From contig JAPSHX010000003.1 in NCBI GenBank assembly GCA_031179305.1, positions 148,055 through 212,054 on the forward strand: a stretch of 64,000 nucleotides of DNA, written 5' to 3'. The position numbers and the translations under genes were made by a program. This DNA is from Paenarthrobacter sp. (lineage in GTDB: Bacteria; Actinomycetota; Actinomycetes; Actinomycetales; Micrococcaceae). Below are positions 25,132 to 34,855 of this stretch, one piece after another (position 1 is the stretch's first letter; each line of letters begins with the position of its first letter). The notes below the pieces were generated by a model. That model did no database searches. It had not been told where the DNA came from and saw only the letters and a program-made list of their open reading frames with translations.

Positions 25132-25797
25132 ATGGCAGATCCACAACCACGCAACACTGGCGCGCACGTTGTCTACAGCGAGCTGAAGCGCCAGATCCTC
25201 AATCTCGAACTCAAGCCGGGTGAGCGTATCTACGAGCCAGCCATGGCCACTGCCCTGCAGGTCAGCCGTACCCCGTTGAGGGAAGCCATTCGCCGCCTGA
25301 TTTCCGAGAGCCTGCTCGAGCAGCAACCCACCGGCGGAGTGATGGTCCCGGCGTTGGACGAGAAGGTGATTTCAGAGTTGTACGATGTCCGCGCTGCCTT
25401 GGAGTCCTTGATGGCACGGGAAGCGTGTGCAAACGCGAGCCCGGCAGACCTGGAAGAGTTACGGGGAATCGTGGCCCGTAACGCTGCAATGGTGGAGTTC
25501 GCCGACGAAGCCATGAAGTACGGGGTTGCCTTCCATGCCGCGATCGCCAGGATCGCCGGAAACTCGTGGGCACAGCGCTTCCATGACCAGATCGCCAGCC
25601 AGGTTGAGCGCTATCGATACTTCACCAACAACGCCCCCGAACGCCGCGATGAAGCACTCGCCAATCATCGGCTCTTACTTGAGGCCATCGCTTCCAAGGA
25701 CGCGGAGAAGGCAGCCAAGGTCGCTTTCGATCATGTCATCGGCGCCCGTGATGAGACCCTGCGCGTCATCTCAAGTACCGGCCTCGTGGTCGAATGA
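25132..25797 (+). CDS. GntR-family regulator (FadR/FCD type)
   Basis: A 221-residue regulator. The winged helix is at about 10-75 (VVYSELKRQILNLELKPGERIYEP, in part LKRQILNLELKPGERI; then LQVSRTPLREAIRRL). The all-helical FCD ligand domain follows, with conserved Asp (YDVRAALESLMA) and His residues (FHAAIARIAGN, ANHRLLLEAI, FDHVIGARDE). I chose ATG 25132; the frame running from 24805 crosses the promoter. Its stop overlaps the MFS start (ATGA), so the transporter is the likely target and the ligand is probably an organic acid. Confidence 0.9.
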   Translation: MADPQPRNTGAHVVYSELKRQILNLELKPGERIYEPAMATALQVSRTPLREAIRRLISESLLEQQPTGGVMVPALDEKVISELYDVRAALESLMAREACANASPADLEELRGIVARNAAMVEFADEAMKYGVAFHAAIARIAGNSWAQRFHDQIASQVERYRYFTNNAPERRDEALANHRLLLEAIASKDAEKAAKVAFDHVIGARDETLRVISSTGLVVE

Positions 25798-26966
25798 TCG
25801 GCGAACTCGGGCGGCGTTCGTCCACTGCACTCCTGATTCACTCGGCTCTCATCCAAGCCGTCACTTTCCTGGTCCGGCCCGCCACCACGTACCGCGCCCT
25901 TGAATTGGACGTTCCCGGGTTTGCGTTGGGTCTCCTGGCAGCGAGCTACGCAGTATTTCCCCTCCTGCTCGCCCTGCCCATCGGCGGGCTGGTGGACCGC
26001 CTTGGCGAGCGTCGGCTCATGGCGATCGGGGCCGCCGTCGTGCTGGGTTGTTCCGCTTTTCTGTTGTTCTGGGGGACGTCAGTCCCCGCACTCGTGGCGG
26101 GAACTGCGCTTCTGGGTGCCGGGCAGTTGGCGTGCGTGGTGGGACAGCAGGCTGTGGTTGCGAACAATGCGGCGTCGACGCGTCTGGACTCTGCTTTTGG
26201 TTATCTGACCTTCGCCGCGTCGCTGGGCCAGGCTCTTGGACCGTTGGCCATATCCCTGGTGGGTGGTGCCTCTGTTCGCCCGGATACCAATGCGATCTTC
26301 CTGCTCGCGACGGCGATGAGCCTGGTGCTCTTCCTGACCACTTTCGTGATTTCCTCGAAGGTCAGTCGAGGGAAGCGCACCTCCAAGGGAGGACCAAAGG
26401 GCAGCGCGGCTGCACTCCTGAGGACTCCGGGTGTCGTCCGGGCATTGGCCACCAGTGCTACTGTCCTGGCCGTAGTGGACCTGACGGTTGTGTACCTGCC
26501 GGCACTGGGCGCGGAGAGGGGCATGACCGCGGCAACCGTGGGTCTGATGCTGACCGTTCGCGCCGTCTTTTCCATGGTTTCCCGGCTGGGTTTGGGCAGC
26601 ATGTCGCGGAAGCTGGGCCGGATGAAGCTGCTGGTCCTCAGCCTGGCCATCTCCACAGTCGCGCTCGGGGTGGCCGCGATCCCGATGCCCGTGTGGTTGC
26701 TCTTCATCGTCATGGCATTCCTGGGCTTGGGGCTCGGAATCGGCCAACCACTCACCATGTCCTGGCTCTCAGCCCAAGCGCCCGAAGGCCAACGCGGACG
26801 TGCGCTGGCCTTGCGGTTGGCGGGTAACAGGGTGGGACAAGTGGTCCTGCCCAGCGTCATCGGTGTCGTGGCGGTGGGCCTTGGTGCCGCGGGCGTATTC
26901 CTGGCATCCGCGGTAGCCGTGGGTGGAACCATGTTGTTGCTGCGTGGTGTCCGGCTGGACGATTAG
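25794..26966 (+). CDS. MFS transporter
   Basis: A 390-residue major facilitator with about 12 predicted helices. The cytoplasmic loop between helices 2 and 3 has GLVDRLGERR, the MFS motif A, with a second copy at SRLGLGSMSRKLGRMK. A basic central loop (SSKVSRGKRTSKGGPKG) divides the two halves. Translationally coupled to the GntR gene. The substrate is unknown. Confidence 0.88.
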   Translation: MIGELGRRSSTALLIHSALIQAVTFLVRPATTYRALELDVPGFALGLLAASYAVFPLLLALPIGGLVDRLGERRLMAIGAAVVLGCSAFLLFWGTSVPALVAGTALLGAGQLACVVGQQAVVANNAASTRLDSAFGYLTFAASLGQALGPLAISLVGGASVRPDTNAIFLLATAMSLVLFLTTFVISSKVSRGKRTSKGGPKGSAAALLRTPGVVRALATSATVLAVVDLTVVYLPALGAERGMTAATVGLMLTVRAVFSMVSRLGLGSMSRKLGRMKLLVLSLAISTVALGVAAIPMPVWLLFIVMAFLGLGLGIGQPLTMSWLSAQAPEGQRGRALALRLAGNRVGQVVLPSVIGVVAVGLGAAGVFLASAVAVGGTMLLLRGVRLDD

Positions 26967-26992
26967 CTGTACTGAGCTGAGAAGCTCACGGC

Positions 26993-27691
26993 TCACATGC
27001 CCCGACCGTGCACGGGTCTGGCGTTTGCAGGGGGTTCTCCAACCTCGTGGATGGTATGGCCCCCGCAGGCCGTCTTGGTTACGCTGGCTCGTTCGATGCG
27101 CGACACGATGAACCATCTCATGGCGTCGCGAAGTCGACACCACCCAACCAAGTACCACTGGCCGTTCGTTGAGGCGAACAGCACGGGTTCGACGTCGCGG
27201 GTGGTGGTGCTCCCGTCCCTCGATGTGTAGCGAATGCGGATTACCCGCTGTTCGGACATCGCCTCCTCCAGAGCCGACCTGATGGTGCGCGAGGAAGGGC
27301 GAGCCGCATTGACCCAGACGCGGCCAGCCAATTCGTCGGCTCTTGCCCGGGTCTTGGGATCGAGGACATCTACGACCTTCTGGATCCCGGCCGCCGCCAG
27401 ATCGGCATAGGGGGCGTCGGGTGCAGCGGAGACGGCGGCCATGAGCGCTACGGCCTGCGCTGGGGAAAGGGTGACAGGCGGCAGGGAAGCGCCCGCGGCC
27501 AGTCCGTAGCCACCGCCGGGTCCTGGGCGCGACCATACGGGGGCACCGCTGATCTCGAGCGCAGCGAGGTCCCTCTTAACCGTGCGCACGGAAACGCCGA
27601 ACTCTCTGGCCAAGCGATCGGCGGAGCACCCCCGTGATCCATTGCGACGAAGCATCTCGGACAGGGCGAAGAGTCGCTCTGCTCGCTTCAC
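26993..27691 (-). CDS. HTH-WYL transcriptional regulator (YafY/PafC type)
   Basis: A 232-residue regulator with an N-terminal HTH_11 (RLFALSEMLRRNGSRGCSAD, LAREFGVSVRTVKRDLAALE, about 5-50) and a WYL domain (about 130-215) with GQWYLVGWCRLRDAMRWF in place of the classic Trp-Tyr-Leu and Arg residues. Start is GTG. It diverges from the hydrolase gene at 27765 with a 73-base gap holding two TGACA direct repeats (about 27713-27730), which may be its binding site. Confidence 0.88.
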   Translation of the reverse strand: MKRAERLFALSEMLRRNGSRGCSADRLAREFGVSVRTVKRDLAALEISGAPVWSRPGPGGGYGLAAGASLPPVTLSPAQAVALMAAVSAAPDAPYADLAAAGIQKVVDVLDPKTRARADELAGRVWVNAARPSSRTIRSALEEAMSEQRVIRIRYTSRDGSTTTRDVEPVLFASTNGQWYLVGWCRLRDAMRWFIVSRIERASVTKTACGGHTIHEVGEPPANARPVHGRGM

Positions 27692-27764
27692 CTTTTAGCC
27701 CGTACAAAATTCATGACACAAATAGTGACATACACCTGCCCGTAAGGCATACGAAGGTATTGAT

Positions 27765-28505
27765 ATGACAACTACTACGAGCAATGAAACCATCGTCCTC
27801 ATCGCCGGCCACTGGCTGGGGGCTTGGGCGTGGGATGAAGTCCTTGAACATCTGGAAACCGACCACTCCCGTGCAATAGCAGTGACGCTCCCTGGTCTCG
27901 ACGGGGACGATCCTGAACGGGCGACGAGGACCCTCGACGATCAAGCTGCAGCCGTCCTGGACATTTTTGCCCGTCTCGGCGTTTCCGAAGATCAGCCCGC
28001 GACTATCGTCGCGCACAGTGGCGCCAACGCCCCGGTCAGCCTTGTCCTTGACCGACACCCTGAGCTTGTTCATCTGGTGGTGTGGGTCGACTCCGGTCCC
28101 CTAGCCACAGGGAGCATCTTCGCCCCGGATCTCCCGCAAGGGTTGGAGGAGCTTCCGCTACCGTCCCTTGAAGTCCTCGCACAGCAGGCCAGCCTCGAAG
28201 GTCTGAGCACAGAGGTCCTCGAGCGGTTTCGAGCCCGGGCCGTCCCTGAGCCCGGTCCCGTGCTCCGTCAGCCCGTCGAGCTCATGAACGATGCCCGCCG
28301 CAAGGTCCGGACCACTTTGGTGTGCTGTTCAATCCCTGGCGCGCAGGTGCTGGAGTTGGCCCACACAGGTCATGCCATGTTTGCTGAAGTCGCGAACATC
28401 GAGCATCTCGACGTCATTGACCTACCGACGGGGCATTGGCCCATGTGGAGCCGCCCCCGCGACCTCGCGCAGGTCATCAGGTCAGCTGCCTCACGAGCCA
28501 ATTGA
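27765..28505 (+). CDS. Alpha/beta hydrolase
   Basis: A 246-residue alpha/beta hydrolase fold enzyme, likely an esterase acting on small substrates. It has the oxyanion region IVLIAGHWLGAWAWDEV near the N-terminus, nucleophile elbow AHSGAN (Ser about residue 87), and a C-terminal TGHWPMW with the catalytic His. GTAAGG precedes ATG 27765. It is paired with the divergent WYL regulator, its probable repressor. Confidence 0.87.
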   Translation: MTTTTSNETIVLIAGHWLGAWAWDEVLEHLETDHSRAIAVTLPGLDGDDPERATRTLDDQAAAVLDIFARLGVSEDQPATIVAHSGANAPVSLVLDRHPELVHLVVWVDSGPLATGSIFAPDLPQGLEELPLPSLEVLAQQASLEGLSTEVLERFRARAVPEPGPVLRQPVELMNDARRKVRTTLVCCSIPGAQVLELAHTGHAMFAEVANIEHLDVIDLPTGHWPMWSRPRDLAQVIRSAASRAN

Positions 28506-28529
28506 ACCAGTGCGGGCTGTTCGGGGAGG

Positions 28530-31500
28530 TCACTCCGCGAACAGTGCCGCCAGGTCATCCGCCGTCAACGAGCCACCGGCCAGCGCATCGCCCTCCATCA
28601 CGTCAGCGAACAGCTGCGATTTTTTGGCCTTCAACGCCATGACCTTTTCTTCGATGGTGTCCTTCGCGACCAACCGGTAGACCATCACATTCCTGGCCTG
28701 TCCGATCCGGTGCGTGCGGTCCACGGCCTGGGCCTCTGACGCCGGGTTCCACCAAGGGTCCAGCAAGAACACGTAATCGGCTTCGGTCAGGTTGAGTCCG
28801 AAGCCACCGGCCTTCAGTGAAATCAGGAACACCGGAGCGGCACCGTTCTTGAACTCGCTGACCACATCGCCGCGGTTGCGGGTGCTGCCATCGAGGTAGC
28901 AATACTCAACGCCCTCGGCATCCAAACGCTCCCGAACCTTGCCCAGGAACCCCGTGAACTGGCTGAAAATCAGTGCCCGGTGGCCCTCGGAAATGAGGTC
29001 CTCCAGCTGTTCAAAGAGCACGTCCAGCTTGGATGACCGCACTCCGGACAGCGACGAATCCACCAACGATGCATCCAGGCTGAGCTGACGCAGCAACGTC
29101 AACGACTGGAAGATCGTGAAGCGGTTCTTGTTGACGTCGTCGATCAGCCCCAGGATCTTCTGCCGCTCGCGCTGCAGGTGCGTCTGGTAGACCTTCTGGT
29201 GCCGCGGGTTCAACACCACTTCCAGGATTTGCTCCTGCTTGGGCGGCAGATCCTTGATGACCTGCTCTTTGGTGCGGCGCATCATGAGCGGACGCACACG
29301 ACGCCGGAGCTTGCCCAGCTGCGCCGAGTCACCGTTCTTTTCGACCGGCTTTTGGTAATTCTCTGCGAAACGATTCGGGCTCGGGAACAGTCCCGGCGCC
29401 ACGATCGACGTCAGCGCCCAAAACTCCATGAGGTTGTTCTCCAGCGGCGTGCCCGTGATGGCCAGCTTGAAACGTGCCGGCAGCTTGCGTGCGCACTGGT
29501 ACGCCTTGGACTGGTGGTTTTTCACGAACTGCGCCTCATCGAGCATCAGCCCTGCCCACTGGAAGGAGGCGTAGGCATCGTAGTCAATGCGGAACAACGC
29601 GTAGGAAGTAATAACGACGTCGGCGCCCGCCAACGCTTCAGCCGGTGCCAGCCCGCTCTTGGCGAAGGTTTCACCGACGGTCCGCACCACGAGCCCCGGA
29701 GCAAAGCGCTGCGCTTCAGCAGCCCAGTTGCTCACAACACTCGTGGGCGCGACAACCAGGAAAGGAGCCCGCGGCGTCACCTCGGAGGCATCACCCTGGG
29801 CGGCGGCAGCGGTGGAAGCCGCCAGATCCTTCGCCGCACAAATCAGCGCGATCGCCTGCACGGTCTTACCCAGGCCCATGTCATCAGCCAGCACCCCGCC
29901 AAGGCTGTGCTTGTACAGGAAGCTGAGCCAGTTGAAACCCTCGAGCTGATACGGACGCAGCTCAGCGTTAAGTCCTGCCGGGAGCGGAAGCCCGGTCACG
30001 CCGTCGTCGAGCAGTCCACCCACGGCCTCGCGCCAGGCGGCGGCCTGTTCGTCCACGATTCCCAGTTGCGCCAACTCATCCCAGAGCCCGGCCTGGAAGC
30101 GGCTGATCTGCAGGGTGCCGTCCTTGTTGTCGGGGTTGTCCTGCAGGGAACGGGCTTCGTCGATCAGGGCGCGGAGCTGGTGAAGTCCGGGGAGATCAAG
30201 TGAAAAGTAGGCGCCGCTGGGCAGCAGCATGCGGCTCATCCCGGCAGCAAGGGCGGAGAACACAGCCGCGAAGGAGACGGGTTCGCCTTCGAGCGTGATC
30301 ACGATGCCGAGGTCGAACCAGTCGCCGCTTGCCGTTTCCTTCGTGGAAATGGACACCACGGGCGCTTCGGCTGCCTCGCGGTAGTCGGCGATGTCGCCGG
30401 ACGTTTCAACCACGACGTCGGGCAGATCCTTAAGCGCGGGCAGCACCTCTTCCGTGAACGCCAGTGTGTCAAGGCCGCTGAGCTCAGCGGACGCAGCAAT
30501 GCGGGGCGCACCCCAGCCACCCGTTGCCGACTCGGCCAGCGCAGGGACCACGTCCCACGGCCGCCCAAGTGACTCCAGAATGCGTGCTTCTTCAAGGTCG
30601 TCACGGTAACCGCGGTCATCCGGGTGCCGCCACAACGGCTGGGCGGTGACCAGCGTGCCTGACTTGTAGTGCCACTCCCAATGCAGCCGGACCTTATGGT
30701 CGGTGCCGTAGTTGGCCAGCAGGGACAGGGTGGGGACGGCCAGTGTGGGCAGCTCCACCGATTCATCGGCGGCCTGCACGGGTGTTGACTGCCGCAGCTT
30801 CGGGTAGAACGAGGTCAGGAACCGGCTCTCATCCTCGGCGGGAATCTGAAGCGTTTGGCCGTCCATGACGAACTCCAGCAACTCATCGCTGACGCCACCC
30901 TCGATCGGCGCAAGGGTGATGAGGTTCTTCAGCTGCGGCACCCCGGGCAGGGTTGCAGGGCCGGAGTGCGTGAAAAAGATTCCGTTGGCCGGCTTGCCCA
31001 GGAAACCCACGGAGCCCGGATCCACGGGCTCCTCGCCCAAGGTCACCGACGGCGCGAGCTGCAGCCCGCCGTCGGGCGCTTCCTCCTGGTTGGCTTCCAG
31101 GCGCGCCAGGCTGAGTCCGACGACGGCAGGTTGCGACGCGACGCGGACAGGCTCGCTACCAGCGGAGTGAATGAGCGGAATGCCGGCTTTGGTGGCATCG
31201 GAGAGGAGGGTCCAAAGGTTCTTGGCCGCGAAATCGTTCAGGCTCAGCCACATGGCACCGGACGGTTGCTGCCGGCCGTTGCTGGAGCCGTGCGCGGCGA
31301 GAAAAGTCTGAAGCCATTCGACGTGAACCTCATTGAATTCACGCCGGAAACTCACGTAGCTGAGGTTGTTCCACGAGACGTCGCCGCGGATCCATTTGCC
31401 CTTGGCGCCCATCATGACCGGACGGGCCTTGAGCTGGCGGACGCTGCGCATGGGGTCGCGGCGGCCCGTGTAGGAGAAATGGGCCGCTGGCTCTTCCACC

Positions 31501-31976
31501 TCGAACTGAAGCGCCAGCTGGATGCCCGCGGCGCTGGGAGCTGTGCCGGGCTTCGTGATCAGCCTGTTGAGGGCTTGTTCCCAGGCAGGACGTGCCGACC
31601 CGCCCTGTTGGCCGGAGCCCGCCCTTGAGGTCTGAATCCCGGGGGCTTGGGAAAGGAGTTGGGCGCGGATGGTGGGGTGGTCTTCGGCCGTGAAGAGCAA
31701 AGCGGCCACATGCTTGCAGTCCTTACGGACCGGGCAGCTGCAAATACCCACCGTGCAGCTCCAGCCGCTGGGCTTTCGGACCAGTTTTGCCGACGTCGAA
31801 TATGGCTGCGGACCGGTGCCGCGGACTTTACCCATCAGGAGGCCCGTAGCCGCGTCGAAAGAAATCCCGTTCACGCGGCTGCCCATGGCATAGGCCAGCC
31901 CGGCCGCGAGCGAGCGGTCCGTGATGGCAGGAGTCTGTATGGCCAGTTCCCAGTTTTCGTCTGTGTGGGACGGCAT
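28530..31976 (-). CDS. SNF2/RapA-type helicase with SWIM zinc finger
   Basis: An 1148-residue ATPase. The SWIM zinc finger C79-x-C81-x5-C87-x-H89 lies near the N-terminus. The long middle region (about 150-640) has no motifs I recognise. The SNF2 motor is C-terminal: LADDMGLGKTVQ (Walker A), MLDEAQFVKN (DEAQ box), ITGTPLENNLMEFW, LIFSQFTGFLGKVRERL, YLDGSTRNR, AGGFGLNLTEADYVFLLDP and QAVDRTHRIGQ. It should remodel protein-DNA complexes or move along duplex DNA. The stop lies 25 bases from the convergent hydrolase gene. Bacterial SWIM-SNF2 proteins have no well-established role. Confidence 0.93.
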   Translation of the reverse strand: MPSHTDENWELAIQTPAITDRSLAAGLAYAMGSRVNGISFDAATGLLMGKVRGTGPQPYSTSAKLVRKPSGWSCTVGICSCPVRKDCKHVAALLFTAEDHPTIRAQLLSQAPGIQTSRAGSGQQGGSARPAWEQALNRLITKPGTAPSAAGIQLALQFEVEEPAAHFSYTGRRDPMRSVRQLKARPVMMGAKGKWIRGDVSWNNLSYVSFRREFNEVHVEWLQTFLAAHGSSNGRQQPSGAMWLSLNDFAAKNLWTLLSDATKAGIPLIHSAGSEPVRVASQPAVVGLSLARLEANQEEAPDGGLQLAPSVTLGEEPVDPGSVGFLGKPANGIFFTHSGPATLPGVPQLKNLITLAPIEGGVSDELLEFVMDGQTLQIPAEDESRFLTSFYPKLRQSTPVQAADESVELPTLAVPTLSLLANYGTDHKVRLHWEWHYKSGTLVTAQPLWRHPDDRGYRDDLEEARILESLGRPWDVVPALAESATGGWGAPRIAASAELSGLDTLAFTEEVLPALKDLPDVVVETSGDIADYREAAEAPVVSISTKETASGDWFDLGIVITLEGEPVSFAAVFSALAAGMSRMLLPSGAYFSLDLPGLHQLRALIDEARSLQDNPDNKDGTLQISRFQAGLWDELAQLGIVDEQAAAWREAVGGLLDDGVTGLPLPAGLNAELRPYQLEGFNWLSFLYKHSLGGVLADDMGLGKTVQAIALICAAKDLAASTAAAAQGDASEVTPRAPFLVVAPTSVVSNWAAEAQRFAPGLVVRTVGETFAKSGLAPAEALAGADVVITSYALFRIDYDAYASFQWAGLMLDEAQFVKNHQSKAYQCARKLPARFKLAITGTPLENNLMEFWALTSIVAPGLFPSPNRFAENYQKPVEKNGDSAQLGKLRRRVRPLMMRRTKEQVIKDLPPKQEQILEVVLNPRHQKVYQTHLQRERQKILGLIDDVNKNRFTIFQSLTLLRQLSLDASLVDSSLSGVRSSKLDVLFEQLEDLISEGHRALIFSQFTGFLGKVRERLDAEGVEYCYLDGSTRNRGDVVSEFKNGAAPVFLISLKAGGFGLNLTEADYVFLLDPWWNPASEAQAVDRTHRIGQARNVMVYRLVAKDTIEEKVMALKAKKSQLFADVMEGDALAGGSLTADDLAALFAE

Positions 31977-32141
31977 GCGTAGGGCTACTTTCGGCAGGAG
32001 GATATCTGTTCAATCTTAGTCAGCAGAAAACGGCTCCCAAACTTCGCCCTCCGTTAACCTCTTCCTCGATTGCCGCGCCGCTCCCACGCGTACGTTGAAA
32101 GTGTCCGGAGCACCATCAGCTTTCAGCAGTGAGGATTCCCC

Positions 32142-32990
32142 ATGACTACCAACCAGTACCCCGTCGTCCTGAACAAGACCAGCTTCGAAGCCGGCAGCGC
32201 GGATGTAGTGGATTCCAACGTCAACGTGGTGAACGGGATGTACGCGGAGCTCCTCAACAGCGACGAAATTTCGATCCCTGCGCTCAACAGCTACTTTGTG
32301 GACTTCTACCTGACGCAGGCGCTGTCCGGTGGCTTCGCGCAGTACGTCTTTACCGCACCGGAGCGTGAAGAAGTGGACGCCTACATCCGTGCCGGGCTTG
32401 AGGGCATGGGAGCCACCCGGCACCTTGACCTCTTCATCCGCACCGCAGCCGCGTTCGACGCCCTGACCGAAGACGAAGCCGAAGCCTACCTCGACGGCGA
32501 TTTGGACGAGTCCGAAACGCCGGCCGCAGCTGTTGGTACCTTGGACGAGCTCGACGGCGAGTTCGAGGCCCTGCTGGAAGAAGAGGACATCATCGAGCTC
32601 AACGCCGCCTACCTCCGCGGCCAGTCCGAACTGTTGGTCCTTTCGGACGAAGAAATCGAAGCGCACATCGCCGAACGCGTCGCCCAGATCCCTGACCTCG
32701 CCGAGCGCCAGGCCGAAGCCGACGAAGAAGCCCTCGCCAACGCCCCCGAGTTCGAGGTCATCATCCGCGAACTCTGTGATGTGGCCGGTTACGCCCTCGA
32801 AAAGATCACCATGGGCGACCCCAACTACGAGCACGACGGCGTGAAGACCCTCGCCTGGCACTTCTCCACTGACCACGGTGACTACATCATGGTGGAAGAC
32901 GACGACGAGGCCTTCATGATCCACCCGGAGACCAAGGAGATTATCGCGGCCGTAGAGTTCGAGGAGTCTGAGGAATTCGCCGACGCGTAA
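32142..32990 (+). CDS. Very acidic DUF4375/DMP19-like protein
   Basis: A 282-residue soluble protein. The N-terminal half (NSYFVDFYLTQALSGGFAQY, ATRHLDLFIRTAAAFDAL) resembles the DUF4375 family, whose Neisseria member DMP19 is a DNA mimic that binds a repressor. By hand count about 68 Asp/Glu and only about 12 Lys/Arg are present, an extreme acidity. The middle is mostly EEE/DE-rich helices (about 125-205); the C-terminal part (about 215-275) contains YIMVEDDDEAFMIHPETKEI. GAGG lies before ATG 32142. It stands alone next to the SNF2 helicase gene, in divergent orientation. A role in sequestering a DNA-binding protein is possible but unproven. Confidence 0.65.
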   Translation: MTTNQYPVVLNKTSFEAGSADVVDSNVNVVNGMYAELLNSDEISIPALNSYFVDFYLTQALSGGFAQYVFTAPEREEVDAYIRAGLEGMGATRHLDLFIRTAAAFDALTEDEAEAYLDGDLDESETPAAAVGTLDELDGEFEALLEEEDIIELNAAYLRGQSELLVLSDEEIEAHIAERVAQIPDLAERQAEADEEALANAPEFEVIIRELCDVAGYALEKITMGDPNYEHDGVKTLAWHFSTDHGDYIMVEDDDEAFMIHPETKEIIAAVEFEESEEFADA

Positions 32991-33200
32991 GCCGCTGGTT
33001 GGCTGGCTGGCGGGCAGGCATCCTCCGCGTGTACCCCACCGTCCCCCTAACCTCGCAAGCTCGGCCAAGGAACCCTGACGGTGTGGGCCCATTTTGCGCT
33101 TTGACGCATGCTTCCGGATGCCTGCCGGCCGGCCGCTGGGCCGCGGATAGGCCGTGTCGACGATTTCACGGAGTCTGGGTTTTGGGATTGGTTGCCGTAC

Positions 33201-33206
33201 TAGACT
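33201..33206 (+). promoter_or_regulatory. -10 box of a leaderless ABC-exporter transcript
   Basis: TAGACT ends 6 bases before the GTG start at 33213, so transcription should begin at or next to the start codon. No ribosome binding site is visible, consistent with a leaderless mRNA. Confidence 0.6.
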
Positions 33207-33212
33207 CAACCA

Positions 33213-34007
33213 GTGCGTGCGTATTGGGAGCTGGCTAAGTCGTCGTTCCGTCGCCATTCCACGTACCGTACGGCCGCCGTCGCCGGCGCATTCACCAACT
33301 CGGTTTTCGGGCTCATCCGGGCATCGCTGCTGCTAAGCGCCATCACGACGGCGGGCGGTGCTATCGGGGGATACTCGGCGATGGAGGCCGCCACTTATGT
33401 GTGGTTGGGTCAGGCGCTCCTGGCTCCTTTGGGACTGTTCGGCAACACTGAACTGGCCGGTCGCGTGAAGTCGGGGGACATCGCCGTCGACCTTTCCCGG
33501 TCAGTCAACCTGACCGCGTCCTACTGGGCGCAAGACCTGGGACGTGCCGCCTTCGATGTCCTGCCGCGCGGGTTACCGCCACTGATCGTCGGTGCCTTGG
33601 TAACCGGTCTGGCGATGCCCGGAACTCCAGGGCCTTACCTGCTGGGATTCGTGTCGATCCTAGCTGCAATATCCCTGAATTTTTTGGGCTTTTTCGCCAT
33701 CAATCTGTTGTCCTTCTGGGTGCTCGAGATCCGCGGTTTCTGGATGCTGTACATGGTCCTGATGAACCTGCTGTCCGGCTTCCTGGTGCCCGTGACTTGG
33801 TTTCCCGACTGGTTGTTCGATTTCGCCCGGGCCACACCTTTCCCGTCAATGCTGCAGACTCCGGTGGACATACTTGCGGGAAGGACCGACGGCGCCGAGA
33901 GCCTTGCGATGGTCTGTCTCCAATTCCTCTGGCTGGCCGTGCTGCTTGTAGTCGTTCAGGTCATGGTCCGCTTCGGTTCGCGGAAGCTGGTGGTGCAAGG
34001 TGGCTAG
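33213..34007 (+). CDS. ABC-2 type exporter permease subunit 1
   Basis: A 264-residue membrane protein with six predicted helices, of the ABC-2 / DUF990 family. It begins RAYWELAKSSFRRHSTYRTAAVAG and contains LLSFWVLEIRGFWMLYMVLMNLLSG and TPFPSMLQTPVDIL, a pattern of this family. Start is GTG 33213, directly behind a -10 box. It overlaps the next gene by 8 bases. With the neighbouring permease and ATPase it forms a three-gene exporter of unknown substrate. Confidence 0.85.
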   Translation: MRAYWELAKSSFRRHSTYRTAAVAGAFTNSVFGLIRASLLLSAITTAGGAIGGYSAMEAATYVWLGQALLAPLGLFGNTELAGRVKSGDIAVDLSRSVNLTASYWAQDLGRAAFDVLPRGLPPLIVGALVTGLAMPGTPGPYLLGFVSILAAISLNFLGFFAINLLSFWVLEIRGFWMLYMVLMNLLSGFLVPVTWFPDWLFDFARATPFPSMLQTPVDILAGRTDGAESLAMVCLQFLWLAVLLVVVQVMVRFGSRKLVVQGG

Positions 34008-34854
34008 TCCCCGCACAACCTCGCCCCGCGCAACCCGGGACCCGAACACCCCGGTCACCAACCTTGTCCTCCTCAAACTCCTCGTTTCTGCCCGCCTGCG
34101 CTCGCAGCTCGCCTATCGGGGCAGTTTCCTCTCCGACGTCGCCGGGCAAGTCCTGCTGGGCTTGACCGAGTTCGTGGAGCTCTACGCAATCGTCCATAAC
34201 GTCTCCACGTTCGGCGGCATGACCCTGGCACAGACACTTCTGGTGTTTGGCCTCGCCTCGGTGGCCTTCGCGTTGGGTGACCTGCTCTTGGGTGAGACCG
34301 ATTCCATGTCCGAGACCATCAGGTCCGGCAAGTTGGAGGTGTTGCTGGTCCGGCCTTTGCCTGTGCTGCTTCAACTGGCCACCTCCGATTTCCAACTGCG
34401 ACGCGTGGGACGGTTGATCTTCGCCCTGGCGGCACTGGCGGCAGCCCTCCTACTCACCGACATCGACTGGGACCCGGCCAAGATGGTGCTGGCTATCATC
34501 ACGCCTATTGCCGGTGCTGCGATCTTCTGTGCACTCTTCCTTGGCGCCGGAGCAATGCAATTCTGGATCCTCGATGGCAGGCAATTCGCCAACGCCTTCA
34601 CCTATGGCGGCCGGTACGTGGCCTCCATGCCCGGGGCGGCGCTGTTCTTCCCGATCCAGATCTTCTTCACGTTTGTCATCCCCGCAACGTTGGTGGCCTA
34701 CGCGCCCAGCCTCGTCATCCTCGGCCTCGACGGCCCAGCCGGAATCCCGGCCTGGACGGGCTGGCTGGGACTGCCAGCCGCCGTCGTCCTCGGCGGACTC
34801 ATGCTGCTCCTCTGGCGGGCGGCCATCAAAAAGTACACCGGCGCAGGAGGCTGA
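34000..34854 (+). CDS. ABC-2 type exporter permease subunit 2
   Basis: A 284-residue DUF990-type permease with about six helices. It has IRSGKLEVLLVRPLPVLLQLATSDFQLRRVGRLI in part (GKLEVLLVRPLPVLLQL, a hallmark of the family) and FTYGGRYVASMPGAAL. It starts with GTG 34000 inside the end of subunit 1. The ATPase gene follows after one base. The two permeases probably form a heterodimer. Confidence 0.85.
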   Translation: MASPRTTSPRATRDPNTPVTNLVLLKLLVSARLRSQLAYRGSFLSDVAGQVLLGLTEFVELYAIVHNVSTFGGMTLAQTLLVFGLASVAFALGDLLLGETDSMSETIRSGKLEVLLVRPLPVLLQLATSDFQLRRVGRLIFALAALAAALLLTDIDWDPAKMVLAIITPIAGAAIFCALFLGAGAMQFWILDGRQFANAFTYGGRYVASMPGAALFFPIQIFFTFVIPATLVAYAPSLVILGLDGPAGIPAWTGWLGLPAAVVLGGLMLLLWRAAIKKYTGAGG

Positions 34855-34855
34855 C

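Noticed and set aside
34508..34855. Extended start of the ABC ATPase gene at 34508
   Set aside because: It would overlap the entire end of subunit 2 in another frame; ATG 34856 after GGAGG gives the correct N-terminus.
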